A stretch of DNA of 64,000 nucleotides from Dromiciops gliroides (GCF_019393635.1 NC_057861.1:173839077-173903076), one strand, 5' to 3'; shown: positions 34,640 through 48,149, numbered from the stretch's first letter. Notes: generated from the sequence alone by a model not told the origin. Numbers and translations: made by a program.

Positions 34640-35115
34640 GCCCAGAACTAATCAATGATATGGACAATAAATGTTGGGAGTTCAGAGGAAGCAGAGATTA
34701 CTTAAAGATTGGGTGATCAGAGAAGAAAGGTTTCATAGAGATGGAATTTTATCTGGCTTTTGAAAGATAGGTAGAACTTGAATAAGAGAAGAAAATAATG
34801 GAGAAATTCAAGATGGAGATTGTGATGATACTAAAAATGTTGAGGTAGGAAAGTGCAAGGTTGTGTTAGACACAACTATACTAGTTTAATTGGGGTGGGA
34901 GGTGTGTGTTTGAGATGGGGGAGATAAGGTTATGAAAAGGTTAGGTTGAGAATGGATTGTAAAGGGCCTTTTAAATGACAGTCTAAGGAGTTGAGACTTT
35001 ATCCTGTAGGCAGTGGGAAGTCACTGTTGATGTTTGCATCAGGGAGTGACCTGATCAAAGTGGTATTTAAGGAAGATTAATTTGGTGGTAGTGTGCCAGA
35101 TCAAGAGAAGATAGG
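34640..35115 (+). repeat. Ancient dispersed repeat (same family)
   Basis: gactttatcctgtaggcagt, gggagtgacctgatcaaagt and gaagattaatttggtggtag are the diagnostic segments. Confidence 0.55.
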
Positions 35116-35342
35116 AATATTTGTGTTATAATACCTTTTGAAGTTGATGCTACAGAAGATAGTCATACTCTCCTATATGTCCCTTGTTATTACTGTCAGA
35201 AAGAGAATATTTGGGCTCCAAACATCCTTAATCTGACCCAGAATAGCATAATATAGGGGCAGTATATTGTGAAATGGGTTTCCATTTTCAGGAAGCTTTT
35301 AAATACAAAGAAAAGTGACTCACTAATCCATAACATTTAGGG

Positions 35343-35539
35343 CCAGGGTTGTTAATCTTTTTTTGTCATGGACCCCTTGGACTGTCTGGTGATTCCTATA
35401 GCCTCCTCAGAATAATGTTTTCTTTTTTTTTTTAAATGCATACAATAAGATAATAAGCTTACAAAGAAAACCAGTCATTTTGAAAAAAATCAATTATCAT
35501 TTTATTTTATTTCATGGATTCCAGATTAAGAATCCCTTA
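35343..35539. mobile_element. hAT-Charlie-like MITE
   Basis: Flanked by an 8-bp duplication atttaggg (35,335-35,342 and 35,540-35,547). The ends ccagggttgttaatc and gattaagaatccctt are inverted repeats. The interior tcatggacccctt matches the common mammalian hAT-Charlie MITE style. Confidence 0.75.
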
Positions 35540-35547
35540 ATTTAGGG

Positions 35548-37961
35548 CTTTTGAATCTTAAGGAACTAAAAACTCAAATGTTGCAAGTGAGACAAAGTAA
35601 TGAGAAAAGAAACTTTAAAGAGATATTTAGGTGGACTTGATATCATAAATATGCGTTGGGTTACTGATATCTTTGGAGATGACAAATATAAATTGAATCT
35701 GCCAGAAAAGAAACAATACCAATGTTAAATGAGCAAAGTGGCACAGACAGAACAGACTAGGGGAAAGATGTTTGGTGCTTTCCATCCAAAGAATTCAAAG
35801 CTCTTGTAAATATTAATAGTAGCAGGCAATTTTAATGGAATTCAAGGGGCAAATATCCAAATTGCATAGCTTCAGAGAAAGTAGGAGAAAATAGTCCTGG
35901 GAGTAAGAATTGCCATTAACAAGAAGTTTAAAGGCAAAGGAGGAAAAGAAAGTAGGGCAGAAGAAAAGCAAGTAGGTACAAGCCAAGAGTTTTCAAGATG
36001 AAGGAAATGAATGCTCATTTAAAATGGAATCTAATTACTGTATAAGTGAAGAAAGAAATGAGGGTACCAGTAAAGAAGCATGTGAGACTAGAGTAAAGGA
36101 GACTGGTTATGGATAATGGAAGGAAGGAAGGAGAAAAGGATTGGTATTTAGTCCTTTTATAGCAACTGTTATTTGTAGACAGCTTAATAAATATTAATTA
36201 GTTATTTCTTAAAACATCCCTTTGAGGTACATTAGTAGTATGATTCCTTATTTTATAGATGAAGAAACTTAAATGCTTGGCTCTTTGCTCTACACAATTG
36301 CTTATGTTCTCTATCCCTACTTAAGAACACTAAAACTACAATTTGAGAGCTTATAATAAATTTGTAATTTTAACACAGGAAAATTTAAACTATATTCTTA
36401 TTTCCTATGAACTTGTTCTCTAATATAATTTGACATAAAGGTTTCACAAATGTATGAATTAGAGGACTTTTTACTGGTTCATCTTCCCTTTCTAATGTCA
36501 CCAGATAGTTTCAGCCTTGCTTACATCTATATAATGTTCCTACTCCATGTCTACAACTGTTACTGGAAAATTGTAATTAAAGCCCACAGAGGAACCCTAT
36601 AATAGTGAAAATGCAGGGCTAGGATAAAGAGGACTGGCTTTAGCTGTCAGTTGGAAGAGGTTAGTTCTCAAAGGCCAAGTTTCTTAAAAGTGAAATCTAA
36701 GGCTATCTTGGCAAAGCTCCACAGAGATTATTCAAGCCTTCTACCCCAACTCCTGTTGCTTGGTATAACACTGCACAAGTTTGAGTGTATACATGTCTCA
36801 TAAACACAAAGTGAACATTTTATTTCCTACTTAAAATTTTAAAATAAAATGACAGCTTGTTAGGATAATATGTAATCACAGACAATTGTCATGAAATAAT
36901 TTACTTATGGAACTGCTTCATATAAGAATGTTTTAGGTATAAGAATTTTAAGAGAAATAAGAAAAGAATCAAGCTCAAAGAGCAAAGAGGTACACAGAAA
37001 AATAAATTTAAACTAGAAATTTAAATAGTAAAAAAATCCATCATTTAAAAGATACCCTTAAGCAAGAGAGAATCATCAGGGACTGAGTTTGCAGCTATCT
37101 AAAAGGCCTGATTACAGACTTCACAAAATGTTTTTAAAAGAAAGTGAAAAAGTCAAAACCTTAGTAAGGAATTTAGACAATTAGAAAATACCATATTTTT
37201 GTAATGAAGAAAAGAGACTAACACTTTTGCTTATCAGAAGTTTTCATCTTTTTTTTAACCTTCAGGAAATATTTTATTTTGTGTAAAGGAGCAGACTATG
37301 GAACTTTTTGAGGGAACATAGTTATGAAACAGTTTTGTGATCAGACCTCAGGAGGGAGGGACTGTTTTGACTCTCTTGTTACTAAGGATGGAATTTTGCA
37401 AGCAGAAGTTCCATAACAGTTGGGAATGACAGTTGTGTGAGTAGCTAACAGAAGACAAATGTGTGTCCTGTTACTCCTGTCTCTAAGTACTACATATCAT
37501 GATTAGGCTTTCCTATTTCTATCAGTAATTTAAAAACAAAACAAAACAAATAAACCTTACATTTGTAACTCGACAGAATTTGCATACAGAAATAGCTGAA
37601 AGTCTTATAAATGATGGTTATGTACTTTTAAGATAGAAAGCCATCTGGATATCTCATACATGCATGTATCCCCTAGCTTAGATGCCTCATAACTTTTATT
37701 TCGGCTCTAAAATTTTCTAGTATAAGCCAAGTTCAATGTCCCGTTGCTGACATTAGATTTCTTCAGTGTGATTCCATCTTTATTATTGTTTTTCTCTGTA
37801 ATGGTTTCCCTTTCTCACCCTTGCTCATCTGTTCTTACCCACCTATTAATGTTATTTTTCCTTTTCCCACTACTTGTGTTACTTCATTCTCCTTGTTTCT
37901 TTCCCCAGTTTTTTCCAGGTGGTAGTCATCAGTTCATCAGTTTTTTTCCTTAGTATTTCAT
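35548..37961. other. No gene recognised
   Basis: Longest intergenic stretch without a clear young repeat. AT-rich, only short open frames. Confidence 0.5.
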
Positions 37962-37973
37962 CTCTCATGACTT

Positions 37974-38132
37974 TTATTATTCCTATTATTTTGTTTTGTG
38001 GGGCAATGAGGGTTAAGTGACTTGCCCTGGGTCACACAAGTAGTAAGTGTCAAGTTCCTGAGGCCAGATTTGAACTCAGGTACTCCTGAATCCAGGGCCA
38101 GTGCTTTATCCACTGCACCATCTAGCTGCTCC
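37974..38132 (-). repeat. MAR1/WSINE1-like SINE
   Basis: Reverse copy with an exact 12-bp duplication ctctcatgactt (37,962-37,973 and 38,133-38,144). Confidence 0.95.
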
Positions 38133-38144
38133 CTCTCATGACTT

Positions 38145-39259
38145 ATATACTTGTCACTTTTTAGTTCTGAGGTCCCACTGTTTCAATAGTACATAATACA
38201 ATACATGCATACACACACTATGCAAAAATACATACATACATATGTGTGTATACACACATATAATGGGCAGCAGCTGTATCCAGATGTCTTTTACTTTTCA
38301 GGGTCTTCCAAAATAAAATCAAAGCTATGAATTTATCCAGGGACGTCACGAAACAGAAAATCCAGGGACAGTATAGAGGAAAGAAAGCTCCTGGAACCAG
38401 GAAGCAATGGCATATCAAGATGATTTGTAAAACTTGCCACAGTGAGCAAGCACCTGGACCGTCTTAGAAGCCAACAGAATTACAAAGGCAGAGCCTGGTA
38501 AGTTTTGGACATGGTAAGGGATAGGGTAGACATAAGTTGTGGATGTGTTTCTTTAAGGGATTCCTTATAGAAATAGGTATTGGAAATGGGTTTATAGAAG
38601 TGATATTTTATTTTTAGAGACAAATAGGGGAAGGTGGTAGGATTTTAGGATCAGAGATCTGGCATTAGAAATATTTTGTTGATGTCCCACATCTTGATTT
38701 TAAGTGACAGGAAAGATCCTCTTGGCCTCTAATATGCTTCCCATTTGTTTATGATTCCTGAAATTCTACAATTAGAAATGTTACTTTAGCCTCTTTTAAA
38801 ATATAAATAGGTAGCTCAGGGAGATGATATCATAGTATAACTTTTCATATATAGGTTAATATGAATAAATTAATGAAGTCCTTTCTAGGTAGTAAGTGTA
38901 ATTTGGGATATGATAGTAGGGCATAACTAAAGTTGCAAAGGACTCCCCAAAGAGGAGGTGGGGACTGTAAAATAAAATCTTTCTATTTAATACTTTTGCT
39001 TAGATTTCATTCTGCCTCTATTAGATGAGGACTGCCCTTAAGCACTAGAGTTCAGTAGAGGCCAATTTGATCTCCTTGAGCTCCTCAGGCTGTGGATTTT
39101 GACTCTGTTAAAGTATATAATTCAAGATCAGCAATATACTTGAAAAAATCATTTTTGGTTTCTTCAAACCTAAGCCAACTGGGCACAGAATTAACATAGT
39201 TGAGTACCCACTAGTTAAATCAATAAGCATTTATTAAGTGATTATCCTGTCTTACACCA
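38145..39259. other. No gene recognised
   Basis: Intergenic. TA/CA microsatellite near 38,200-38,262. Confidence 0.5.
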
Positions 39260-39545
39260 TGCCAGGATCATAGGACTTAGAGCTGCAAGGAACCTTAGAT
39301 ATCATTTGGTTACAGGCTCATAGATCCAAAGACCACTGACTCCAATCCTTCATGCGTTCTGGATAAGAAACTGAAGGATGACCAAGTAGGTTGAAGCAAC
39401 ATTTGAAACCATGTCCCCCATAAGTCTCCTTTCTTTTCCACTACTACACAGCCTTCTCATTTTTTTGGATGAGGAACCCGAGGGCAGGAGAAATCTTTGC
39501 CCAAGGTATAAGAGGTAGAAAGTGGCAGAACTGGAATTTGAACCC
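39260..39545 (-). repeat. MIR-like SINE fragments
   Basis: Two reverse pieces, around 39,262-39,395 (ggatcataggacttagagct) and 39,460-39,545 (ggatgaggaacccgagg, ggaatttgaaccc). Confidence 0.5.
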
Positions 39546-40139
39546 ATTTATAATTATTATTAAAGAATTCTCATCTACAGTAATTTGCTGCAAATAAAAC
39601 CTTCTTCCCTGTCCTCATCAACTTCGGCCAGGCCACAATTTTTGGGGGGGTGGGGCGGGGGGGTTGTTCCAAATATACATTCACAAACTCTGAGGGATCT
39701 AGGCCTATGAAAGGAAAATTAACTGATATAGGAGGATAGAAGAAATCCTGGCATCTGGGATAACCCAGGGTGAAGAACAAGCAAAAGGCAAATGAGAAGC
39801 AGGTGGGAAAATGATAAAAGAGAGGTGGCTGGCTATGTAAATGGAGGAAAGGGTATTTGATAGCTTGGAGAAGGGATTTGATAGAGTTGAGGGAGGGAAG
39901 ATGCCAGGCACAGGGAGAAACCAAGCAAAGGGCCACTGTCACATGGGAAGAATAGCATGTAGGCCAGTAGGGTTGATTCAGAATGTGATGAGAGAGGAGT
40001 AGAATGTAAGAAAATTGGAATGGTAGGAAGATCCCAGGCTGTGAAGAGGTATAAATGGCAAACAAAGGAATTTATATTTGATCCTAGAGGTTCCAGTCCT
40101 AGAAATCGTAAAGATCGAGTCCTAGAGATTCTAGAGATC

Positions 40140-40604
40140 CAGTCAGTCAACAAGAATTTATATAAAGGACTTACTACTGGACATACAAAGAAAGGCAAAA
40201 ACACAGAACTTGCCCTGAAGGGGTCACATTCTTATGGGATAAACAATATATAAATAAGTCTGCACAAGATGTATACAGAATTGATGGAAAGTAATCTGAG
40301 AGAGAAGGACCTAGAAAAACATTTTACAGAAGGTGAGAGTTGAGCTGAGACTTGAACAAAACCAGGAAAAACAGGACAGAGAATTCGAGAAGCCAGAACA
40401 TTGCAGAAATGGAGGACAGCCTGTGTAAATTCATAAAGTTGAGATGTTGTGTTTGAGGAATTGCAAGTAAAAAGCCTGGGTAGCTGGATGGCAGAGCACT
40501 TGGATGGAAATAAGAGTGTAGGGATCATGTACAGATGATTACAGAGGTAGGAAGGATTCATGTTGTGAAGAGCCTTAAATAAAAAACAAAGGAACCAATG
40601 CAAA
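40140..40604 (+). repeat. Ancient dispersed repeat (same family)
   Basis: acagaacttgccctgaaggg, tgagctgagacttgaacaaa and gaagagccttaaataaaaaa in family order. A second fragment lies just upstream at 40,020-40,100. An L1 3' end starts at its right edge. Confidence 0.5.
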
Positions 40605-41746
40605 CAAGATTAGAAGGAAAGCAGAAAGATGGGAAACAATTTTTACAGAAAGTATTTCTGATAAAGGCCTCATATCTCAAATATATAGAGAAATGAATCA
40701 AATATAAAAGAATACAAGTCATTCCCCAATTGAGAAATGGTCGAAGGATATGAACAGGCAGTTTTCAGATGATGAAATTAAAGTTATATACAGCCATATG
40801 GGAAAAATGTTCTTAATCACTACTGACTAGAGAAATGCAAATTAAAACTCAGAGGTACCACCTCACACCCATCCAAATGGCTAATATGACAAAAAAAGGA
40901 AATGATAGATGTTGGAGAAGATGTGGGAAAATTGGAACACTAATGCACAGCTGGTGGAGCTGTGAACTGATTCAACCATTCTGGAGAGCAGTTTGGAACT
41001 TTGCCCAAAAGGCTAAAAATCTGTGCATACCCTTTGACCCAGCAATACCACTACTAGGTCTATATCCTAAGGAGATAATAAAAAAGGGAAAAGGACCCAC
41101 ATGTACAAAAATATTTATAGCTTCTCTTTCTGTGGTAATAAAGAATTGGAAATTGAGGGAATGCCCATCAATTGGTTAATGGATAAACAAATTGTAGTAT
41201 ATGAATGTAATGGAATACTATTGTGCTGTAAGAAACAATAAACAAATGGATTTCAGAAAAACCTGGACTTACATGAATTGATGCTGAGTGAAATGAGCAG
41301 AAATGAGCAGAACCAACAGAATATCATACACAGTATCAACAACATTGTGTGATGATCAACTGTGATAGACTTAACCCTTCAAGAACAGCAATGCAATGAT
41401 CCAAGACAATGCCAAAAGACTTATGGTGGAAAATGTTCTTCACATTCAGAAAAAGAACTATGGAGTCTGAATACAGATTGAAGCATACTATTTTCACTTT
41501 TGTTGTTACTCTTTTGTTATTGTTCTTGTTTATTCTTTCTTGCAGATTCTTTTTTCTTTTGTTCTGATTCTTCTCTTACAACATGACTAATGTGGAAATA
41601 TGTTTAACATGATTGCAATGTATAACCTATATCAAATTGCTTGCTGTCCTCAGGAGGGGGTAAGGAAGAGAGGATGGGAGAAAAATCTAGAACTCAAAAT
41701 CATATCTTTACATGTAATTGGAAAAATAATTAAAATAAATAAATTT

Positions 41747-41748
<2 letters not shown>
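40605..41748 (+). mobile_element. L1 LINE 3' end (ORF2 C-terminus and 3' UTR)
   Basis: Colinear with the L1 ORF2 C-terminal region. An open stretch at 40,835-41,179 contains CELIQPFWRAVW and IPFDPAIPLLGLYPKE, classic ORF2 C-terminal motifs, preceded by text matching the aaatgcaaattaaaac region. A 3' UTR follows to a (CA)n tail at 41,751. Truncated at the 5' end. It is inactive because no reverse transcriptase domain remains. Confidence 0.9.

Positions 41749-41749
<1 letters not shown>

Positions 41750-41780
<31 letters not shown>
41750..41780 (+). repeat. (CA)n microsatellite at L1 tail
   Basis: About 15 CA repeats directly at the 3' end of the L1. Confidence 0.9.
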
Positions 41781-41782
<2 letters not shown>

Positions 41783-42019
41783 GCTGTAGTTTTGATCCTG
41801 GAGGTAACAGAGAACTACTGGTTTTTATTGACTCTTAGGTATAAGAGTTCCTAGTTACCACTGTAGATAAATCTCTGAATAAAGCAGGATCAAGGAGTAT
41901 CTTGGCACTATTTAGAGGTGAATTGTAGTTGCTTATTCTGTTCATGGTCAGACTGAAAACACATCAAATACTATAGCCTGTTAAGCAAAAATTGTTTATG
42001 TAAATGGAACCAGTGAGAT

Positions 42020-42110
42020 GTCATCATAGGATTTAGAGTTGGAAGGGACCTTGGAAATCATCTTAGTCCATCACTTAGTGACTCTGGTTTCCTGGGTGTT
42101 TCAGAAACAA
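42020..42110 (-). repeat. MIR-like SINE fragment
   Basis: ggatttagagttggaaggga and ccttggaaatcat match the terminal part of reverse MIR-type SINEs. Confidence 0.5.
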
Positions 42111-42139
42111 GACCCTCTACCTCTTTTCTCTAAATATTT

Positions 42140-42430
42140 TTTTTTGGCTGTTCCCCATGGCTGAAATGCTTTCCCTCATTTCTACCTACTGGCTCCCCCA
42201 AAGACTCAACTAAAATCCTATATCCCACAGGAAAGCCTTTCCCAACCTCTCTTAATTCTAGTGCCTTCCCTCTTTTATTTCCTATTTGTTCTGCATACAG
42301 TTTGCTTAATACATGTTTGTTCGTTCATTTTCTTCCTTATTAGATTGTGAGCTCTTTGAGGGCAGGGACTCTCTTTTGTCCCTTTTTGTAGCCCCATTGG
42401 GTGTTTAGTTATTATTAAATGCGTATTGAT
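42140..42430 (+). repeat. L2 LINE 3' end
   Basis: aaagcctttcccaacctctc, then ttagattgtgagctctttga and gggcagggactctc, typical L2 3' UTR. Confidence 0.8.
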
Positions 42431-43109
42431 TATATATGGATAAGGAAACTGTGTTCCAATTATACAGATAGTAAGTAGCAGCATCAAGACTTATACCTTG
42501 GACTTTTGGTGACAAGTCCAATGCTTTTCTAGTTGTGAGATGGGAATACTCTATATGTAAAGATCTCTTTTTTGGCACATTTCAAATTTTAAAAGTAGGT
42601 AGCTATCTGTCTGGAGTGTCTTAGATGGAATTCTGCCTGAAAACAAATGGATGGACTAGAACAAAGTTCCTCTCAGTCCCATGATTTAATGATATGATTA
42701 TAAAATTAAGGGTGACAAGGCAAAGATGAAAATTCAGGATTAGAAAAGCTAATTCAGACTCATTCAGACCTATGAAATTTGGAATTATGTCAGACCTCCA
42801 TCAGTATTGGTGAAAAGCAAGTTAAGAAACAAATCCTTTGCAAGTATCTGACATGCCCTACTCCAGTATCTTTAGATCAGGGTGCCATCTTGTATCTCAA
42901 AAGTACTATTAATGTTTGGGATTTGTGCACTTGATTTCCAAACTGTTGATTTTCAATGATAGCATTATAGTGGACTAGCTGTTTGAAATTCTTCCCTTTT
43001 TTTCTGGCGTGTTACTTCTGGGTATTGCTGGTGAGGAATAGTTGGGCTGCCATGTAGGTTATCACATGTAGTCTTTCTCTTAATTACCCATTAGTACATG
43101 TTAAATATT

Positions 43110-43265
43110 TATTTGTACATGGCACCAAAATGATAGGCTCATAACATTTAGAGACAGAAAGGACCTTAGTCCAAACTCCCCTCATTACAGATGAGGAAAG
43201 AGAGGTCCAAAGAGGTGAAATATCTTGAAGGCAGGCCCTCAACTCCAAATCCAGTGTACTCAGAA
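43110..43265 (-). repeat. MIR-like SINE
   Basis: cattacagatgaggaaagag and gaggtccaaagaggtgaaat in reverse. Confidence 0.6.
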
Positions 43266-43314
43266 AGGTACTAGGGAAGGAAAGATACACAATGGAGTGA
43301 ATGATTTTCTTTAT

Positions 43315-43912
43315 GCATCAGTTTGATCATATCATTCCCTGGACCAGATTAGAAACCCAGAGTAACTTTCAGTAGCTCCTCCTAATCAAGTTATCAAGTT
43401 TTTTTTGTTTTTGTTTTTGTTTTTGCCTATTGAGGAGGTACGTAGTAGAAATGAAAGCCTTCCTCTTACCTTACTGGCTTTATAATCCATTACACACTGG
43501 CTTGGATGTTCTGCTCTTGCCAGGAAAACCTACACATAATTCACTTGCTCCCACCTTCCAAACTTACTTAGTCCAGGCCATTTCTCTTGTCTGAAATGCC
43601 ATACCTACCTTTCTGCTAAATCAAAAACTTTCTGTCCTTCAAAACCTTGAAGAGGTTTTGCCTTGAAGAGTTTTCCCAGAGCACTTAGGTGACTACAACC
43701 ATATAAGAAATCTTGCAACACTCAAACTATGTAGTGTATAATTTGACATATTCATCTGTGTATTTTAATGTATTTTTCTATGCATTTTCATATTTCCCTC
43801 ATTAAATTGTAAGCTCCCTAAAAGCAGGGACTGTGTTATGTTGTCTTTTCATCCTTCCTAGTGCTTTGCATGGTGTCTGGCGCATGGGGGGATGCTCAGT
43901 GTTAACTGTAGG
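43315..43912 (+). repeat. L2 LINE 3' region
   Basis: tcatatcattccctggacc through tccaggccatttctcttgtc to cattaaattgtaagctccc and ggtgtctggcgcatgg. A (TTTTTG)n insertion lies near 43,400. Confidence 0.75.
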
Positions 43913-44215
43913 CCTTGAGATACTGTTAAGAAAAACATAAGTTATTGCTGTTGACAGTACTTACTGAAAGCAATCTGTCTAAAAAACACATCCAGGTTTT
44001 GCCGACCCTGAGATTTAGCAAGGACTAATCTTAAAAAAAAAAAGTAGGAACTCCATATAAGATTGGTGCCACAGGTCAAAGACCACATTAGGACACAGAA
44101 TGAGAGGATAGGAGATTTCAAGTGGGGAGGAAGCTTAGAGGCTATCCAGGCCAATCCCCTAATTTTAAAGATGAGCAGCTGAGGCCTGGATGATTTGACC
44201 TTCGATGTAACTGAG

Positions 44216-47200
44216 TCAATAATAAATATTTAAAACATTTTACAATGAGGTTTTATTGTATTCAAAAGAACACTCTTAAAGTTACATCTTTTAGACTGCA
44301 AAATTGCCTCTAAGGAGAAATGATAGATATCTTCCTGTTTGAGATGTGAAAAACCAAACAAAACTTTGGAGAATATGTGTTAGGGTGTTCAGATCTGGGG
44401 ACGGAGATGGAACATATTTATGATTTAATATGTCTTTCCTGTGTCTAAATTTTAAAAAATCTTGATCTAACTATCCTATACTATAAAGGGGGGGGATTTA
44501 AATTCATTTCTCTCTACCTAGACAACAAAGACAGAATGTTAACGCTTCTCTCTCTGCTGCTTCTGGATTCCTTTACCACTACCCACCTGCTTCTTTCAGT
44601 ATGAAAGCACATAAATTAATAAATATATGTGCAGCATTCAGAGACACAGAGCTGAAGTTATACAATGTAGGCGGTGCGATAGATAGCATCAAAGTCCCAG
44701 GCTTGAGCCAGAAAAGGGGAGCTCTGGCAGCAGAAGGAAAAAAGCACCTCCCCTTTGCATTTCCTCTCACGCCCACTTTCAACCTACTAGGCTTTTGGTT
44801 TCTGCATTTGTTGTTTTTAAAATTAAAAGTTAAATCCAGGAAGCTTTGGCAATGACTTTTGAATTGCACTTTGGGTAAGTTTTTTCTTTATTCTTTTTCT
44901 GACATTTTGCTTTGAAAAAGCTGTAATATAGGGAAGAGTTAGCATGTGTATTGAAGGTTTGGTCAGTGAGTGGCGGAGAGGAGGAGGGGATTAGGCTGAT
45001 GAACGGGAAAACCCAGAGCCGGGGGAAGGAGGAGGGGACACGGCGTGTGTGACCCGCCAGCGGCTTCGAGCAGGAACCTCCGGGATCTCCGTGTCAGCAG
45101 CCCTACATGCCCTAGCTTCGCACTGTGGGCTGAGAGCATCTGAGCTGGAGGGGCCGCTGCAGGGGAAATGCGAGTCTCCTTTTTTTAAGTTAAATTCCGA
45201 GATCCCTAGTTAGGGTGGCGAGTAGGGGGAGGGTTTAGGAGGACGCAGTTTAAAGAGAAAGATGGGGTCATCTCTAGGACTGGGGGTTGCAGACTATTCT
45301 GTTTCACTTTTCTTGCGGAAAGTAAATTACACAGGTTATAACTTCATTTATAACCTCATGCCTCCCTCTTCTCCGCTCCTCACCCCCCCCCCTCCCCTGG
45401 GGCTTTTGATTACTTTGCTTTTAGGAATGGTGGTGAATTAGCTAACTTGTTCCTTAAGGCGGGGGCTGGGGGGAAGGGAGGGGTATGAACTGTAAGAACA
45501 TTCTCCCCCTTCCCAGCCTTCCAACATTGTATCTGGTTCTGATGGTGAAATGTCGTCGTTAAGGAGGCCAACCGAACCTTCCCTTCCAGTCCCTTAATGA
45601 AAAATTAAGAAAATTTCCATGTTTGGTCGGTATGGTGTAAAGTTTGAGGAAAATGTTTGGCTCATTTTATGGCCAAAAAAAAGGGGGGTGGTGTTAATGC
45701 TTATTTAACTGGATTTTCTTGCTCAGATTACTGGAAAATTAAACATGAAATTGACTTTTTTTTTCCACACGAAAGTATACCTGAGAAAGTAAACTCAAAT
45801 CATATTTTAAATAGATATTAAATCTATGAGCCACTAACTAGAACAATAAATTGTGCAGTACCTTAAAAAATGCGTGCTGCTCTAAGAGAATTGTAGTTAT
45901 TGTAAGCAGTCGAAGACTTGAATGTTAATTTTTAGTGCAATTTAAAATTGCAAGTTTGAATCTTTGAATGACTGAAAATTTTCATAGGAATTCGAAATGA
46001 CCCACTGAGTAGTCCTACTGAATGTATATATTTAATGTCTCTGATGGATATCGTTATTTTAAACTTACGTGTTTAAAATGTGATGACACAAAGCAGAATC
46101 AATTGTTAACATGAGAATTTAAAATTTTTTCTGATTTGGTTTTCGTAAATTGTATCCATAATTTAAAAGTATGCTTTTTGGAACTTTCAGATTATTAATT
46201 TTTGGTAGGTATGTGCCTTTGTTACTGTATCTTGCTCAACTCCATTTTGTTTCATTAAAAAAGATGGATTCACACATATGTGTGAATGAGATATATAGCT
46301 TCCAGAGACAAATACAATTACAAAGAAACTCCTCACTAGTTTGTATCACTTAAAATGTATATAATTGTTGAAATGAGCTTTGGTTTTTACCTACTTCTAA
46401 ATTCTTGTTTAAAAATAGGTGTTTTCCCCTCCCCTTATGCATTGTTATTTATGCCTACACACTTACTTTTCTAGTTTATGTAATCTTTTGGTTTCTTGTG
46501 CTTTTTGGTCTCTGCAGCATTTTTAGGTTAGGGAGTCCACCTTTGGCAGGAAAAAAAAAAGTCTGACCTGTGAAAGCTGCAGGGTACAAAATAATCTAGG
46601 CAAGTGTCCATGGATGGCATGCTTTAGAATTAAGTAATGGATGTCCTAACCCTTTTCATTTGGTTAATCTTGGATTTACTTTTTAAGAGCAAATAAGACT
46701 CATCCAGCTCTTTGGTACCTCAGGCTGCTCATTTTTCTCTTGTTAAGTTTGTGGTGGCGGTATCTCTAAATCCCAAACCTTTCATCCATACTTCGCTACT
46801 ATCCCTGCCTCCTTGTATAATCGTGAAACATACTGAGAAATCTTTGAAAATGATCCTTTAGATCTCCCTCGATTGCCCATTTTAGTTTTATAAATACTGC
46901 TCAGTGTTTTCCTGTCTACAATCTTGCACTACCTGTTTTTTTCCCTTTGTTTTTACTACTTTTCTTACAGAACTGGGTTCAAACTATGACTTGTTATTCT
47001 CTTCCGCCTTCCTTGCCTCGTACCCAAGATTGGATTTATTGCCCAGTCTAGCTTTGGTCCTTAGAGGGTAGTTGTGACAGAGAAGCAGGCAGGTAGGAGT
47101 TAATCCCTCTTGAAGCTTTAGCCCTTGGGAACCACCAGCCAGCGCTTGGAGCGGGTCTCTGGAATAACCTTGGCTTTCCTCCCTTTTAATAGGAACATCC

Positions 47201-47459
47201 GCCACCACCAAAACTGTGGTTTCATGGTTAATAATAATTCCCCTACGTCCCTTTCACCCTCCTCTCCAGGTTTTTTTTTTAAGTTGTTTTTCAAAGTTAA
47301 TGAGTTTCAAGTTTCACAATGACTTTTCCCTTCCCTCTCCACGTTGCTGAGGAAACCCCCTTGGGGTACCCCCTACTCCCTCCCTCCCCACCCCACCCCA
47401 CGCTGCTCCGCTCTACTCTTATGCTCCTGCCCTTCACCATCCCCCACTCTCTACCCCTC
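44216..47459 (+). other. Repeat-poor region upstream of the CpG island
   Basis: No young SINE or LINE in over 3 kb, unlike the rest of the window. It includes a modest GC rise at 44,950-45,180 and a strong donor-like ttgg|gtaagt at 44,875. It may hold proximal regulatory sequence or an alternative first exon. Confidence 0.4.
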
Positions 47460-47500
47460 CCTCATTCAACCCGGGAAAGGGGCGGGGCCGGGAGACCCCG

Positions 47501-47508
47501 TGACGTCA
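47501..47508. promoter_or_regulatory. Palindromic cAMP response element (CRE)
   Basis: Exact 8-base TGACGTCA, the consensus CREB/ATF site, lying 12 bases after a GC box (47,479-47,488) inside the CpG island. It is about 1.3 kb upstream of the inferred HIVEP1 start, farther than is typical for a functional CRE, so it may serve a nearer unrecognised start. Confidence 0.6.
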
Positions 47509-48149
47509 CCGGCCCGGCCCACATCCTGCAATAGAAAGTAAAAAGACCTGGCAGCCCATACTGTCCCCGCCCCTTTTCCCTGAACCAACCGCCCTCAAAC
47601 CCGCGCGACCCTCTCGCCCTTCCCCCGTAGCTGCCGTCGCCGCGTGACTTCACTCTGCTCCACCCCTTACCCCTCCCCCCGGTCCCACGGGATAGCCGGG
47701 GTCGCCCGGCGACCTCCCTTTCCCTTTCCCCCTTCCCCCAACTCCCGCTTCCGCGGCGTCCCTCGCCTCTCCCCTTCTCTTCCCCCCCCCCCCGCTGAAC
47801 TACGTGTTTCGTAGCCAGCGAGGGGAGTCACTGTCTCCTTCCGCCTCCCCCCCCCTCCGGCCCCAGAGCGGAGAGGGGGCGGCGCTACTTCCTGATTCCC
47901 TCTGGAAGGAGTGGGGGAGAGACCCTGTCCTCAAAGTCCCCCTAGCCCCTTGACTGGGATGGGGCGCGGCTGGCTAGCTTCAGCTTCCTCCGTTTTCCCC
48001 AATACCATGCTTTCTGTGTATAGAGCTGACACATAAAGATCCTCTTTCCTCGCGGGGCTCACAGCCCCTTCAGTCGGGACCCTCCCGGAGGGAGACTCCA
48101 CTTCCCCCCTCCCCTCCCCCTCCTGGCCCCACCCCCGGGCAAGTGTTAG

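Noticed and set aside
39571..40204. Minus-strand open frames of 123-164 codons rich in Ser, Leu and Phe
   Set aside because: They lie opposite an ancient non-coding repeat, have no recognisable domain and overlap one another in different frames.
40835..41179. 114-codon open frame as a host gene
   Set aside because: Its motifs are those of the L1 ORF2 C-terminus.
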